Below, piece after piece: positions 9,219 through 17,848 of a DNA stretch of 64,000 bases. Source of the stretch: Pontibacter ummariensis (GTDB taxonomy: Bacteria > Bacteroidota > Bacteroidia > Cytophagales > Hymenobacteraceae); assembly GCF_900188175.1 (NCBI RefSeq), contig NZ_FZOQ01000006.1, positions 62,001 to 126,000 of the forward strand, written 5' to 3'. Both the position numbers and the translations under genes were made by a program. The notes under the pieces were generated by a model that was not told the origin of the DNA, made no database searches, and saw only the letters and a list, made by a program, of their open reading frames with translations. How positions within the stretch are numbered: the stretch's first letter is position 1; each line of letters starts with the position of its first letter.

Positions 9219-10205
9219 ATGATCACAGCACCGACTGCCTCCCGAATAGAAGTAATCAGATGGATGGAAGACTTTGTGGGTGAAAAGCTCTCAGAGTTTC
9301 TTAAGTCAGTAGAAGATAGTTGGCAACCTGCTGATCTTTTGCCTGATAGCACGTTGGATAATTTTTTTGACGAGCTCAAGGACTTGCGGGAACGTGCCCG
9401 TGATTTAAGTTATGACCTGTTGGCTGTACTAGTAGGGGACACCATTACCGAAGAAGCATTGCCGACGTACGAAAGCTGGCTGATGACGATCGATGGCCTG
9501 CCGCAAGACCCAAACGGCCCGTGGATGAAGTGGAACCGCAGCTGGACTGCCGAGGAAAACCGACATGGTGATGCGCTGAACCGTTACCTGTTTCTGAGTG
9601 GTCGCATCAACATGCGCGAGATGGAAGCCTCTACGCAGTACCTGTTGGCTGATGGCTTTGACTTGCAGACGGACAATGACCCGTACCGCTCTTTTGTGTA
9701 CACCAGCTTTCAGGAAACAGCAACGAACATTTCGCACCGCCGCGTAGCACAGATTGCTAAAAAGCAGGGAGATAACATGCTGGCCAAGCTTTGCGGCCAT
9801 GTGGCAGCGGATGAGGCCCGACATGCCAAAGCCTACAAAGCCTTTGTAAGCAAGATATTTGAGGCCGATCCGAACGAAATGATGCTTGCTTTTGAGGACA
9901 TGATGCGCAAAAAGATCGTGATGCCAGCGCACTACATGCGTGAACTGGGTGTGGACCTGGGGAAAACGTTCGGTCATTTTACAGATGCCGCACAACGCAT
10001 TGGGGTGTACACCTCTGCCGATTATACCGACATTCTGGATGGCTTGATCAAGGAGTGGAAGATTGAAGGACTGACTGGCCTGAACGAAGCTGGTGAGCGC
10101 GCCCGTGATTATGTGATGGCGCTGCCAAACCGCCTGAAGCGTGTAGCCGACCGCATGCGTGTTCCTTCTTTGGAATACAAGTTCCGTTGGATTGCAGACC
10201 GGTAG
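9219..10205 (+). CDS. Soluble acyl-ACP desaturase (plant-type di-iron)
   Basis: 328 residues, matching the FA_desaturase_2 (stearoyl-ACP 9-desaturase) family. The di-iron ligands are in place: an early Glu (E79/E80), E113 and H116 in AEENRHG, E166 in SFQETA, and E199 and H202 in DEARH. No membrane segments, so this is a cytosolic enzyme that inserts a cis double bond into acyl-ACP using O2 and reduced ferredoxin. It probably serves membrane unsaturation. Best known in plastids and actinobacteria but also present in aerobic Bacteroidota. Transcribed alone from 9189 and closed by the strong terminator at 10236. Confidence 0.92.
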   Translation: MITAPTASRIEVIRWMEDFVGEKLSEFLKSVEDSWQPADLLPDSTLDNFFDELKDLRERARDLSYDLLAVLVGDTITEEALPTYESWLMTIDGLPQDPNGPWMKWNRSWTAEENRHGDALNRYLFLSGRINMREMEASTQYLLADGFDLQTDNDPYRSFVYTSFQETATNISHRRVAQIAKKQGDNMLAKLCGHVAADEARHAKAYKAFVSKIFEADPNEMMLAFEDMMRKKIVMPAHYMRELGVDLGKTFGHFTDAAQRIGVYTSADYTDILDGLIKEWKIEGLTGLNEAGERARDYVMALPNRLKRVADRMRVPSLEYKFRWIADR

Positions 10206-10235
10206 ACAAACCAGCACCTAAAAATTAATTGATAT

Positions 10236-10281
10236 AAAAAGCAGGAGGGGAGCCATTAAATCGGCTCCCCTCCTGCTTTTT
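10236..10281. terminator. Bidirectional terminator, desaturase / DUF427
   Basis: Perfect 19-base arms (10236-10254 and 10263-10281) with an 8-base loop, A-run on one side and T-run on the other. It serves both convergent genes. Confidence 0.9.
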
Positions 10282-10316
10282 GCCTTTGATATAGGGCTCT
10301 TTTCCCTAGCACTTCG

Positions 10317-10595
10317 TTACTCTTCTAGCTTTATCTCTTTCGAGAACGCAATATATCCCCTGACCTCTTTGCCTGCGTCTGTCGGGTCTGGGTAAGACCA
10401 GGCCCCGTCCAGCTTCACGTCGCCGTGTACTTTTACGTGGTAATACGTCGCCTCGCCTAACTCAGAATCGGTGTGCGTGCGGCTCTCCTCCAGGTACTCC
10501 GGGTTTACGTTGTTCGGTGGGAAGTAGTGGTTGCCATTCACTTCTACGGTACGATCACTGTCTGCAATCACTACGGCATTCCATATCGCTTTCAT
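10317..10595 (-). CDS. DUF427 domain protein
   Basis: 92 residues, a complete small DUF427 protein. Typical features: the start MKAIWNAVVIADSD, NHYFPPNNV, a central ATYYHVKVHG segment, AWSYPDP and the ending RGYIAFS. No signal peptide, so cytoplasmic. The function of DUF427 is not established; the fold is a small beta-barrel. It stands alone between the terminator at 10236 and the divergent VWA gene. Confidence 0.85.
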   Translation of the reverse strand: MKAIWNAVVIADSDRTVEVNGNHYFPPNNVNPEYLEESRTHTDSELGEATYYHVKVHGDVKLDGAWSYPDPTDAGKEVRGYIAFSKEIKLEE

Positions 10596-10763
10596 AAATT
10601 ATTACGTTTTATAGTTTGTGATATCCTAGTTCTACTAGGGCTGTTGGATAAATGTTGAATTCTTAGGCTTTATCTTCTAAATTATTGCATGTAGGAGGCG
10701 TTAAGCCCTTTCCCGAACAATGTGGCGGCCTGCACTGTTATACCTCACAAAGCACTTTACTTT

Positions 10764-11864
10764 ATGTCTTTAGGATACCGTTTTTCAGAATATGTACCAC
10801 CCCAGGACGACAAGCCGGGGTTCGAATCACTATTGAAAATCTTTATGCAACTGGTCACCATTACCTCCGGAGATGTTGGGGAGGCATTGAACTGGCTCAG
10901 TTCGCTCGACAAGCAATATAATTTGACCAGTGGTGAGTACGGCATCGGCGACTTTATAGAAGACCTGCGCAAAAAGGGTTATCTGGATGAAGACCCGCAG
11001 CGACAGGGAAACTTTACACTGACGGCCAAGAGCGAGCAGGGCATCCGAAAGAGTGCTTTAGAAGAAATTTTCGGGAAACTGAAGAAAGGAGGCAAAGGCA
11101 GCCATGCCACCCCGCACACAGGTATTGGCGATGAGGCCAGCACCGACCGGCGGGAGTACCGTTTCGGGGATGCGCTGGAGCAGATTTCCATGACGGACTC
11201 GCTGCGCAATGCCCAGATAAATCACGGCATCGGCGACCTGCGCTTAACCGAGCAGGACCTGGAGGTAACCGAGACGGAGCACAAGACACAGGCGGCTACT
11301 GTGCTCATGATTGACATCTCGCACTCCATGATCCTGTATGGCGAAGACCGTATTACACCGGCTAAAAAAGTAGCCATGGCCCTCGCGGAGCTGGTGAAGC
11401 AGAAGTTTCCGAAAGACTCGCTGGACGTGATCGTGTTTGGCAACGATGCCTGGCAGATAGAAATCAAAGACCTGCCTTACCTGGAGGTGGGGCCTTATCA
11501 CACGAACACGGTGGCAGGGCTGGAGTTGGCGATGGACATCCTGCGCAAGCGCAAGACGCCCAACAAGCAGATCTTCATGATCACGGACGGAAAGCCCACC
11601 TGCTTAAAAGAGGGTTTGCGCTATTACAAAAACAGCTTCGGGCTGGACCGCAAGGTGGTGAACAAAACTCTGAACCTGGCTGCGCAATGCCGGCGCCTGA
11701 AGATCCCGATCACGACTTTTATGATCGCCTCAGACCCTTACCTGCAACAGTTTGTTGACGAGTTTACACAGGTAAACAACGGCCAAGCCTACTACAGCAG
11801 CCTGAAAGGCTTGGGGCACCTTGTGTTCCGGGATTACAAGCAGAACCGTAGAAAAACGTTTTAA
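10764..11864 (+). CDS. VWA-domain protein, partner of the following MoxR-type AAA ATPase
   Basis: 366 residues from the ATG at 10764 (an upstream GTG would add 14 unlikely residues). Residues 1-175 are helical and charged. The C-terminal half is a von Willebrand A domain with a complete MIDAS site: D184-x-S186-x-S188 in MIDISHS, a Thr in YHTNTVAG (T247/T249), and D275 in MITDGKPT. It binds a divalent metal and probably a protein ligand. VWA proteins next to MoxR/ChlI-like ATPases act together as chaperone or insertase pairs, as in magnesium chelatase ChlD/ChlI. The client here is unknown. The AAA partner lies 125 bases downstream. Confidence 0.88.
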   Translation: MSLGYRFSEYVPPQDDKPGFESLLKIFMQLVTITSGDVGEALNWLSSLDKQYNLTSGEYGIGDFIEDLRKKGYLDEDPQRQGNFTLTAKSEQGIRKSALEEIFGKLKKGGKGSHATPHTGIGDEASTDRREYRFGDALEQISMTDSLRNAQINHGIGDLRLTEQDLEVTETEHKTQAATVLMIDISHSMILYGEDRITPAKKVAMALAELVKQKFPKDSLDVIVFGNDAWQIEIKDLPYLEVGPYHTNTVAGLELAMDILRKRKTPNKQIFMITDGKPTCLKEGLRYYKNSFGLDRKVVNKTLNLAAQCRRLKIPITTFMIASDPYLQQFVDEFTQVNNGQAYYSSLKGLGHLVFRDYKQNRRKTF

Positions 11865-11898
11865 GAAGTATGCAAGTATTTATGTTTTACTAAGGTGA

Positions 11899-11906
11899 TA
11901 ACTTTG
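11899..11906 (+). promoter_or_regulatory. Bacteroidota -7 element before the AAA ATPase
   Basis: TAACTTTG matches TAnnTTTG in the 125-base gap between the VWA and AAA genes, leaving a leader of about 80 bases. It suggests the ATPase can be transcribed independently of the VWA gene. Confidence 0.5.
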
Positions 11907-11989
11907 ATAAGACGTACCTGCGCCATAGCAGTTATTCCTGAGCAGGGAGCCACAACCGAAGCCAAAGGAGTAGAACAGAAAAAGACAAA

Positions 11990-13510
11990 ATGAAATATAA
12001 GAACATTCCTTCCGAGAAATTATTACAGATAAAAACCCTGGGCCAGCTGAAAGCAGCTGGCTATGAGCCACAGTCAGTTAAGCAGGAGCTGCGTCAGAAC
12101 CTGATCAAAAAGCTGCAGAACAAAGAAGAGGTGTTCCCGGGTATCTGGGGCTATGAGGAAACCGTAATCCCGGACATGCAGCGTGCGATCCTGTCGATGC
12201 ACCATGTGAACCTGCTTGGCTTGCGCGGACAGGCCAAGACTCGAATTGCCCGGCAGATGGTAGATTTGCTGGATGAGTACATTCCTGTAGTGAAGGGTTC
12301 TGAGTTGAACGATGACCCCTTGCAGCCGCTTTCGCGTTATGCCAAGGACCAGGTGCACGAGCATGGCGACGATACCCCTATTAGCTGGCTGCATCGCTCT
12401 GAGCGCTATACCGAGAAGCTAGCCACGCCTGATGTGTCTGTAGCAGACCTGATTGGGGACGCGGACCCCATTAAAGCCGCTACCCTGAAGCTGCCTTACT
12501 CTGATGAGCGGGTGATTCACTTTGGCCTGATCCCTCGTTCGCACCGCGGTATTTTCGTCATCAATGAGTTACCGGACTTACAGGCGCGTATCCAGGTGGC
12601 GTTGTTCAACATTCTGCAGGAGGGCGATATCCAGATCCGTGGCTTTAAAGTACGCATGCCCCTGGACATACAGTTCGTATTTACGGCCAACCCGGAAGAT
12701 TATACAAACCGTGGTTCCATCGTAACGCCATTGAAAGACCGTATCGACTCCCAGATTATCACGCACTACCCGAAGAGCATCGAGACAGGGAAGAAGATCA
12801 CCAGCCAGGAGGCGAGAGTGAAAGCCGGACAAAGCGAGGTAGTGCAAACGAACGACATTATCCGCGACCTGATAGAGCAGGTGGCTTTTGAGGCCCGGGA
12901 GAGTGAGTACGTGGATGCCAAAAGCGGGGTGTCTGCCCGACTGACCATTTCTGCCTTTGAAAACCTGCTAAGTGCCGCAGAGCGAAGGGCCCTGCTAAAT
13001 GGAGAAAGTGCTACGTATGTGCGGGTTGCTGATTTTCTGAATACGATTCCTGCAGTTACCGGTAAAGTAGAGCTGGTGTACGAGGGCGAGCAGGAGGGAG
13101 CGGGCCATGTGGCGCAGGTACTCATGGGCAAAGCGATCCGTACTCAGTTCCTGAACTACTTCCCGGATCCGGACAAGGGTAAGAAGTCGAAACAAGGCAA
13201 CCCTTATAAAACGGTGACAGACTGGTTCGGGGATGGTAACACTGTGGACATATTGAGCGATGCTTCCGAAGCAGATTATAAGAAGGCCTTGCAGCGCGTA
13301 CCCGGCCTAAAGGAGCTGGTAGAGAAATATCAGCCAGACGCGAAAGGAGACGAGAAGCTGTTTATGATGGAGTTCGCCTTGCATGGCCTAGCAGAGCACA
13401 GCCAGCTCAGCAAGAATCGCCTCAGCACCGGCTTACAGTTTAAGGACCTGCTTAGTGGGATGTTTACCATGCCGGATTTTGGCGAGGAAGACGATGACGA
13501 CAACTACTAA
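11990..13510 (+). CDS. MoxR/ChlI-like AAA+ ATPase
   Basis: 506 residues. Walker A is GLRGQAKT (77-84); Ala before Lys is usual for MoxR-type ATPases. Walker B is GIFVINELPDL near residue 190. A sensor segment follows (FTANPEDYTNRGSIVTPLKDRID, quoted here only as landmark residues F-T-A-N-P to D-R-I-D). The C-terminal ~200 residues are helical and end in an acidic tail (DFGEEDDDDNY). With the VWA protein upstream it forms the usual two-component unit, where the ATPase remodels a client recognised by the VWA partner. Closed by the terminator at 13532. Confidence 0.9.
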   Translation: MKYKNIPSEKLLQIKTLGQLKAAGYEPQSVKQELRQNLIKKLQNKEEVFPGIWGYEETVIPDMQRAILSMHHVNLLGLRGQAKTRIARQMVDLLDEYIPVVKGSELNDDPLQPLSRYAKDQVHEHGDDTPISWLHRSERYTEKLATPDVSVADLIGDADPIKAATLKLPYSDERVIHFGLIPRSHRGIFVINELPDLQARIQVALFNILQEGDIQIRGFKVRMPLDIQFVFTANPEDYTNRGSIVTPLKDRIDSQIITHYPKSIETGKKITSQEARVKAGQSEVVQTNDIIRDLIEQVAFEARESEYVDAKSGVSARLTISAFENLLSAAERRALLNGESATYVRVADFLNTIPAVTGKVELVYEGEQEGAGHVAQVLMGKAIRTQFLNYFPDPDKGKKSKQGNPYKTVTDWFGDGNTVDILSDASEADYKKALQRVPGLKELVEKYQPDAKGDEKLFMMEFALHGLAEHSQLSKNRLSTGLQFKDLLSGMFTMPDFGEEDDDDNY

Positions 13511-13531
13511 CGTTTGGTGGCTTTTAAGTAG

Positions 13532-13563
13532 AAAGGCAGGAGTGTTAAGCTCCTGCCTTTTTT
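13532..13563 (+). terminator. Intrinsic terminator after the AAA gene
   Basis: Arms of 11 bases (13532-13542 and 13550-13560) followed by a run of T. It overlaps the stop codon of the convergent 13562 gene. Confidence 0.8.
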
Positions 13564-13855
13564 ATTGCTGTAAAAGCGCCTCCGCCATCTGATCCCACTC
13601 TCTGTCCAAAGAAACAGCCGGCCTTTTTCTGCCCGCCCGGCTGTACCAGTAGTCAGCGTTCCAGGTGTCGCCTTCTTTGTGGTGCAGGTACGCATGTACC
13701 CAGGCAGCCTCTTTGTCCGGCAGGTCCTGTACTAACTCGTGTGCTTTATCCCAGTTCCCTTTCGCCTCATACCATAAGGCCTGTAGGTAGACAGACGTAT
13801 TGACGGGAGGTGTATTAGCCGACAGGCTCTGTTTATAGCTATGTAAATCCATCAT
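13562..13855 (-). CDS. Small conserved hypothetical protein, TPR-like helical
   Basis: 97 residues from the ATG at 13855 (an upstream TTG would add six). The centre (ALWYEAKGNWDKAHELVQDL, then AWVHAYLHHKEGD and NADYWYSRAGR) looks like two short helical repeats of SEL1/TPR type and resembles small uncharacterised proteins seen widely in bacteria. No signal peptide or membrane segment, so cytoplasmic. No function can be assigned. Its stop codon sits inside the convergent AAA terminator. Confidence 0.75.
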   Translation of the reverse strand: MMDLHSYKQSLSANTPPVNTSVYLQALWYEAKGNWDKAHELVQDLPDKEAAWVHAYLHHKEGDTWNADYWYSRAGRKRPAVSLDREWDQMAEALLQQ

Positions 13856-13955
13856 CAACGAGTAACAATTCAATTCTAAAATGCCGGGGAAGAGTAATTC
13901 GCTTTAGCCCTTATTACTGGCAAACAGGCAGGCTAGTTTCCTGTTTATGGTCGCC

Positions 13956-14786
13956 CTATGCCCTTATCAGTTGCTTTTTGACCGAAGGCTTTTGCCGCCA
14001 GGCGAATGCAATGGCTAGTACGATCAGTAACCGGATTACTGTGAAGATGGCCTCTCCGACAGGCTCCAGGTTAACAGGATAGGCCATGTTGGCCATCAGG
14101 TGCAGCAGTACTGCCGCCAAAATACTTCTGTTCGTGTTGTTATAAACCCAGGTAAAGACGATAGAAAGGAAGACCAGCTGAAAAGACCAGGACCAGAACT
14201 GAAAGCCAAAGCCTTTGGCATGCTGCGAGGTGCCCTCGATAAAGAACAGCGGCAAGTGCCAGCATATCCAGAAAAAGCCTAGTATGGCACTGCCTTTCAA
14301 TGCTCCCCACTTTTCCTGCAGTGGGTCCAGCACATAGCCGCGCCAGCCTAACTCTTCCGCTACAGGTCCACCCAAGATCATGATCAGTGCAAAAATCAGC
14401 GCATCCGCAGGTGTTTCGAGCCCACTGAACAAGCTCTCTACGGGAGGTTGGGAGCCGCCAAAGAAAGAGTAGACATAGTAGCCCAGAAGGTAGATAGCCG
14501 GAAAAAAGAGAAAGATAAACAGATACCACCTCCAGCCTATGCGCTTTAAGCTAAGGACTCTATTCCAAAAGTCGCCCCTTGTCTCCTTATCTGAGGAGGC
14601 CTGAACCAGGAAAACAGCAGCGAAGGTTGGCCCAAAGGCGCCCAGAATGATAACTGGCAGGAGAAGGCTCTCCGGCATTGGGACGGCCAGCACAGCTCCC
14701 CAAACAACCCAGGAGAAGGCAAAACTTAAGGCGAAGAAGGTCCAGGGCTTGGACGGCTCTCTTTGCTTCAGGTACGAATCACGCAT
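13956..14786 (-). CDS. CPBP-family intramembrane glutamic endopeptidase
   Basis: 276 residues, about eight hydrophobic helices. The CPBP/Abi catalytic motifs are intact: E144-E145-x-x-x-R149 in AEELGWRG, F-x-x-x-H in FFWICWHLP (H177), and a late HLMANM motif. The family includes type II CAAX protease homologues, which cleave within the membrane; bacterial substrates are mostly unknown (immunity or maturation roles in some species). It is isolated, with no peptide-toxin gene next to it. Confidence 0.9.
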   Translation of the reverse strand: MRDSYLKQREPSKPWTFFALSFAFSWVVWGAVLAVPMPESLLLPVIILGAFGPTFAAVFLVQASSDKETRGDFWNRVLSLKRIGWRWYLFIFLFFPAIYLLGYYVYSFFGGSQPPVESLFSGLETPADALIFALIMILGGPVAEELGWRGYVLDPLQEKWGALKGSAILGFFWICWHLPLFFIEGTSQHAKGFGFQFWSWSFQLVFLSIVFTWVYNNTNRSILAAVLLHLMANMAYPVNLEPVGEAIFTVIRLLIVLAIAFAWRQKPSVKKQLIRA

Positions 14787-14940
14787 AGTTTTCTTTTGAG
14801 AGGAAGTTCTTGAGGATGTTTACTTAAATGTACTAAAATTTACAGGAAGTGCACTTATAGCCTCACCGGATTAGATTGTTTATCGGTTAAAGTCCTGTTG
14901 TGCTAAAAACCCGGACAGTCTAATTCAAGTAGCCTTTAAC

Positions 14941-15672
14941 ATGGTGCAACATGTTTCGATATGGCCGGTGCTGGTGCTGGCCTTTATACATTTCTTTGGA
15001 ACGAGACTACGGTTTTGGGCTGGCGTACCACGTAGTATATGGCTATCAGCAGCAGGAGGAAGCTCTGTTGCCTATGTATTTCTGCATTTGTTTCCTGAGC
15101 TGAGTGAAGGACAGGAGCATATAGAGCAGGCTTTTCCGGGGGAGGGATTTCTGAGCCATCACGTGTACATCATGGCCTTACTTGGTCTCACTGTGTTCTT
15201 CGGGTTAGAGCGTTCGGTGATAGATTCAAAGAAGGAAAACAAAGAGGAGGAGGGGGTGTATGTGCCCTCTCCAGGACTTTTCTGGCTTCACATAGCTTCC
15301 TTTGCCGTGTACAACGCCCTGATCGGTTATATCCTTTTTTATAGAGAAGAGGGGCCGCTGCGCAAGCTAATCCTGTTTACCGTAGCCATGGCGCTGCACT
15401 TTATTGTTAACGACTTTGGCCTGATGGATCATTACCGCTACAGGTACAGGAAGTACGGCCGTTGGCTGTTGGTACTGGCGCTTATAGGAGGCTGGAGCGT
15501 TGGTTATTTGATAGAAGTATCGCACACGATCATAGTGCTGGTACTGTCTTTTATAGGAGGAGGCGTAATTCTGAACGTGCTGAAGGAAGAGTTACCCGAA
15601 GAGCGCAAAAGCCGCTACTGGGCCTTTGCGCTCGGGGTTATTGCCTATGCTATACTCTTGCTGTCTCTTTAG
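14941..15672 (+). CDS. ZIP-like integral membrane protein
   Basis: 243 residues with about seven hydrophobic helices. Helix 2 ends in VFLHLFPEL (H49, P52, E53), and a late helix carries SFIGGGVILNVLKEELPEE; both recall ZIP metal transporters, where polar residues in these helices line the metal path. The helix-4/5 metal motifs of true ZIPs are not conserved (ALHFIVNDFG near 151-160 is the nearest), so metal transport is uncertain. The last 23 bases overlap the end of the convergent symporter gene, and no hairpin separates them. Confidence 0.7.
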   Translation: MVQHVSIWPVLVLAFIHFFGTRLRFWAGVPRSIWLSAAGGSSVAYVFLHLFPELSEGQEHIEQAFPGEGFLSHHVYIMALLGLTVFFGLERSVIDSKKENKEEEGVYVPSPGLFWLHIASFAVYNALIGYILFYREEGPLRKLILFTVAMALHFIVNDFGLMDHYRYRYRKYGRWLLVLALIGGWSVGYLIEVSHTIIVLVLSFIGGGVILNVLKEELPEERKSRYWAFALGVIAYAILLLSL

Positions 15673-16954
15673 GCGGTTGCAGCTGGTCTTCGGTGCGTGC
15701 CACCATCATGGATACCGTAGCATCGCCTGTCACGTTTACCGTAGTGCGGATCATGTCCAGGATACGGTCAGGGGCCAGTATGAGGGCTATCCCCTCTACC
15801 GGGATACCAGCCTGTTGCAGTACGATTACGAGCATCACGGTTCCGGCGCCAGGCACGGCAGCAGCGCCAATTGAGGCGAGGGTAGCGGTCATTACAATAC
15901 CGATCTGCGCCATGATGTCGAGCTCTATGCCATAAGCCTGTGCAATAAAGACGGCAGCCACAGCCTGATAAAGGCTGGTACCGTCCATATTAATCGTGGC
16001 GCCCAACGGTAACACAAAGCTGGTGATTTCCCGGTTAATGCCCAGGTTCTTTTCGGCGCACTCCATGGTTACCGGCAAGGTAGCGGCACTGGAGGAGGTG
16101 GAGAAGGCCAGCATCTGTGCCGGGAAGATTCCTTCGAAGAACTTCTTATAGGTGGTTTTCCCTACCAATACGGCAAGGGCAGGATAGACAACGAAAATCA
16201 TGATGGCCAGACCGGCTATCACTACCAGGCAATAATAGCCAAGAACCAGTAACAACTCTAAGGCAGCGTTAGGGTCTTCGCCGGCAAACTCCACCACCAG
16301 GCCTGCTAACAGGGCAAACACACCATAAGGGGCCGTTTGCATGATAAAGTCCACGATCTTCAGGATAACCAGGTTCACCCCCTCAAAGAAGTCATTCACA
16401 GGGGCGGCCTTGTCGGGCGGTATGGTGATGAGGGCGATGCCGAAGAGCAAGGCAAAGAAAATGACCTGCAGCATGGCCCCGTTGTTTGTTAAGGAACCGA
16501 ATATGTTTGCCGGTACGATATCAACCAGAGGCTGTAGTGGCCCTTGCCCCTCCACAGCGGCGGCATCTGTGGATTTTTGGGTGGTAGTAGAAGCAAACTC
16601 CTCTCTGAACTCCTCCCGCTTCTCCGGCGAAAAAGCTTTGCCCGGTTCCGTCAGGTTTACCAATACCAAGCCCATGACCACGGCAACTACTGTCGTCATG
16701 AGATAGATGCCAATGGTTTTAGAGCCAATACGGGAGAGTTTGCTGATGTCGCTGAGGCTGGACACGCCCGTGATCAGGGAGACAAGTACCAGCGGTACGG
16801 CAATGAGCTTGAGCAGGTTGATGAAAATGGTGCCAAAGGGCTTGATCCAGTCGAGTGTGAACTCAATAAGACCGAGGGAACTGGCTGCTATACCCCACAG
16901 CACGCCGAGGGCCATGCCGATCAGGATCCGCCAGTGTAAAGCAAGTCTTTTCAT
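15650..16954 (-). CDS. Dicarboxylate/amino acid:cation symporter (GltP/DctA family)
   Basis: 434 residues from MKRLALHWRILIGM; an upstream ATG at 17005 would add 17 non-family residues. DAACS signatures are present: the serine-rich hairpin AFSTSSSAATLPVT, and the cation/substrate motif NMDGTSLYQ. It belongs to the inner-membrane elevator-type carriers that import glutamate, aspartate or C4-dicarboxylates with Na+ or H+. A charged insertion of roughly 35 residues (EKREEFREEFAS onward, near residues 110-145) sits in an extracytoplasmic loop. The exact substrate cannot be told from sequence. Confidence 0.92.
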   Translation of the reverse strand: MKRLALHWRILIGMALGVLWGIAASSLGLIEFTLDWIKPFGTIFINLLKLIAVPLVLVSLITGVSSLSDISKLSRIGSKTIGIYLMTTVVAVVMGLVLVNLTEPGKAFSPEKREEFREEFASTTTQKSTDAAAVEGQGPLQPLVDIVPANIFGSLTNNGAMLQVIFFALLFGIALITIPPDKAAPVNDFFEGVNLVILKIVDFIMQTAPYGVFALLAGLVVEFAGEDPNAALELLLVLGYYCLVVIAGLAIMIFVVYPALAVLVGKTTYKKFFEGIFPAQMLAFSTSSSAATLPVTMECAEKNLGINREITSFVLPLGATINMDGTSLYQAVAAVFIAQAYGIELDIMAQIGIVMTATLASIGAAAVPGAGTVMLVIVLQQAGIPVEGIALILAPDRILDMIRTTVNVTGDATVSMMVARTEDQLQPPKETARV

Positions 16955-17189
16955 ACGTAGTTTAAGGTCAGGGGCAAAGCATGGTGGCTCTACCCGAATA
17001 TGCATGTAAGCTTAGGGTTATACGGGAGCATGGTACTAAAAAGCCGGGACAGGCAAAGCAGGAATTCCCAATAGGCACCGAATCGCTCTATCCTAAAATT
17101 ACGCATAAATACTCAGGAAGCAGGATTATTGTTGGAAAGTTGCTGTAGTACCTCCTAAAAGTGCATCGTGGCAGAAGGGTAGTAAAGAA

Positions 17190-17214
17190 AAAAGCCGCTC
17201 TAAGAGCGGCTTTT
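17190..17214 (-). terminator. Intrinsic terminator of the cyclophilin gene
   Basis: 11-base arms (17190-17200 and 17204-17214), 3-base loop, and a T-run on the minus strand. Confidence 0.85.
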
Positions 17215-17243
17215 GATAGAACGTTGAGAAGTGGTAGGGTATA

Positions 17244-17702
17244 CTATTCCTCGTTCACGACAACTTTTTCGATTCTGTCGTTCGCCTTGATCTTGTCGAT
17301 CACCTCGTCGCCTTCTACCACTTTGCCAAACACAGTATGGTTACGGTCTAAGTGCGCAGTGTTTTTGCGGCTGTGGCAAATGAAGAACTGGGAACCTCCT
17401 GTATTACGGCCGGCGTGAGCCATGCTCAGCACGCCCCGGTCGTGGTACTGGTTCTCGCCTGTCAGTTCACAGTCGATCTTGTAGCCCGGTCCGCCTGTAC
17501 CTGGTACTCCCTTCGCGCCTTCGCGCGTGTTCGGGCAGCCACCCTGAATCACAAAATCAGGAATAACGCGGTGGAAGGTAAGGCCGTCGTAGAAGCCTTT
17601 CTTTGCAAGATCTATGAAGTTTTGTACTGTTTTAGGAGCGTCTTTCTCATAAAACTCGACTTTCATCACACCTTTGCCAGTATGGATTTCTGCAGTTTTC
17701 AT
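17244..17702 (-). CDS. Peptidyl-prolyl cis-trans isomerase, cyclophilin type
   Basis: 152 residues, a minimal cyclophilin without signal peptide, so cytoplasmic. Catalytic landmarks: [13 protein letters not shown] (active-site Arg and Gln), [15 protein letters not shown], and [12 protein letters not shown]. It speeds proline isomerisation during protein folding. The tryptophan that confers high cyclosporin affinity in human CypA is not present in the H-L-D segment, as usual for bacterial PpiB. Monocistronic between its own promoter (17739) and terminator (17190). Confidence 0.95.
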   Translation of the reverse strand: MKTAEIHTGKGVMKVEFYEKDAPKTVQNFIDLAKKGFYDGLTFHRVIPDFVIQGGCPNTREGAKGVPGTGGPGYKIDCELTGENQYHDRGVLSMAHAGRNTGGSQFFICHSRKNTAHLDRNHTVFGKVVEGDEVIDKIKANDRIEKVVVNEE

Positions 17703-17738
17703 GGTTTGTTCGGTTATGCGTTAAAACAATGTGGATAA

Positions 17739-17746
17739 CAAAAGTA
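17739..17746 (-). promoter_or_regulatory. Bacteroidota -7 element for the cyclophilin gene
   Basis: The minus strand reads TACTTTTG, matching TAnnTTTG, 36 bases upstream of the ATG. Confidence 0.5.
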
Positions 17747-17848
17747 CGGAATTTATAGTTTAAGAAAGGGAGATGGCTCTTTTTAGGGAGCCAAAGCGAT
17801 TTAAGCTTTATAAAACTTACGTTTAATTAAGCACGACGAACACAAACT

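Noticed and set aside
9170..9379. Minus-strand short frame at the desaturase promoter
   Set aside because: Antisense to the desaturase start with no coding character.
10815..10835. A TTCGAATC segment resembling a tRNA T-arm
   Set aside because: It lies inside the VWA coding frame, and no acceptor stem or anticodon arm can be placed around it.
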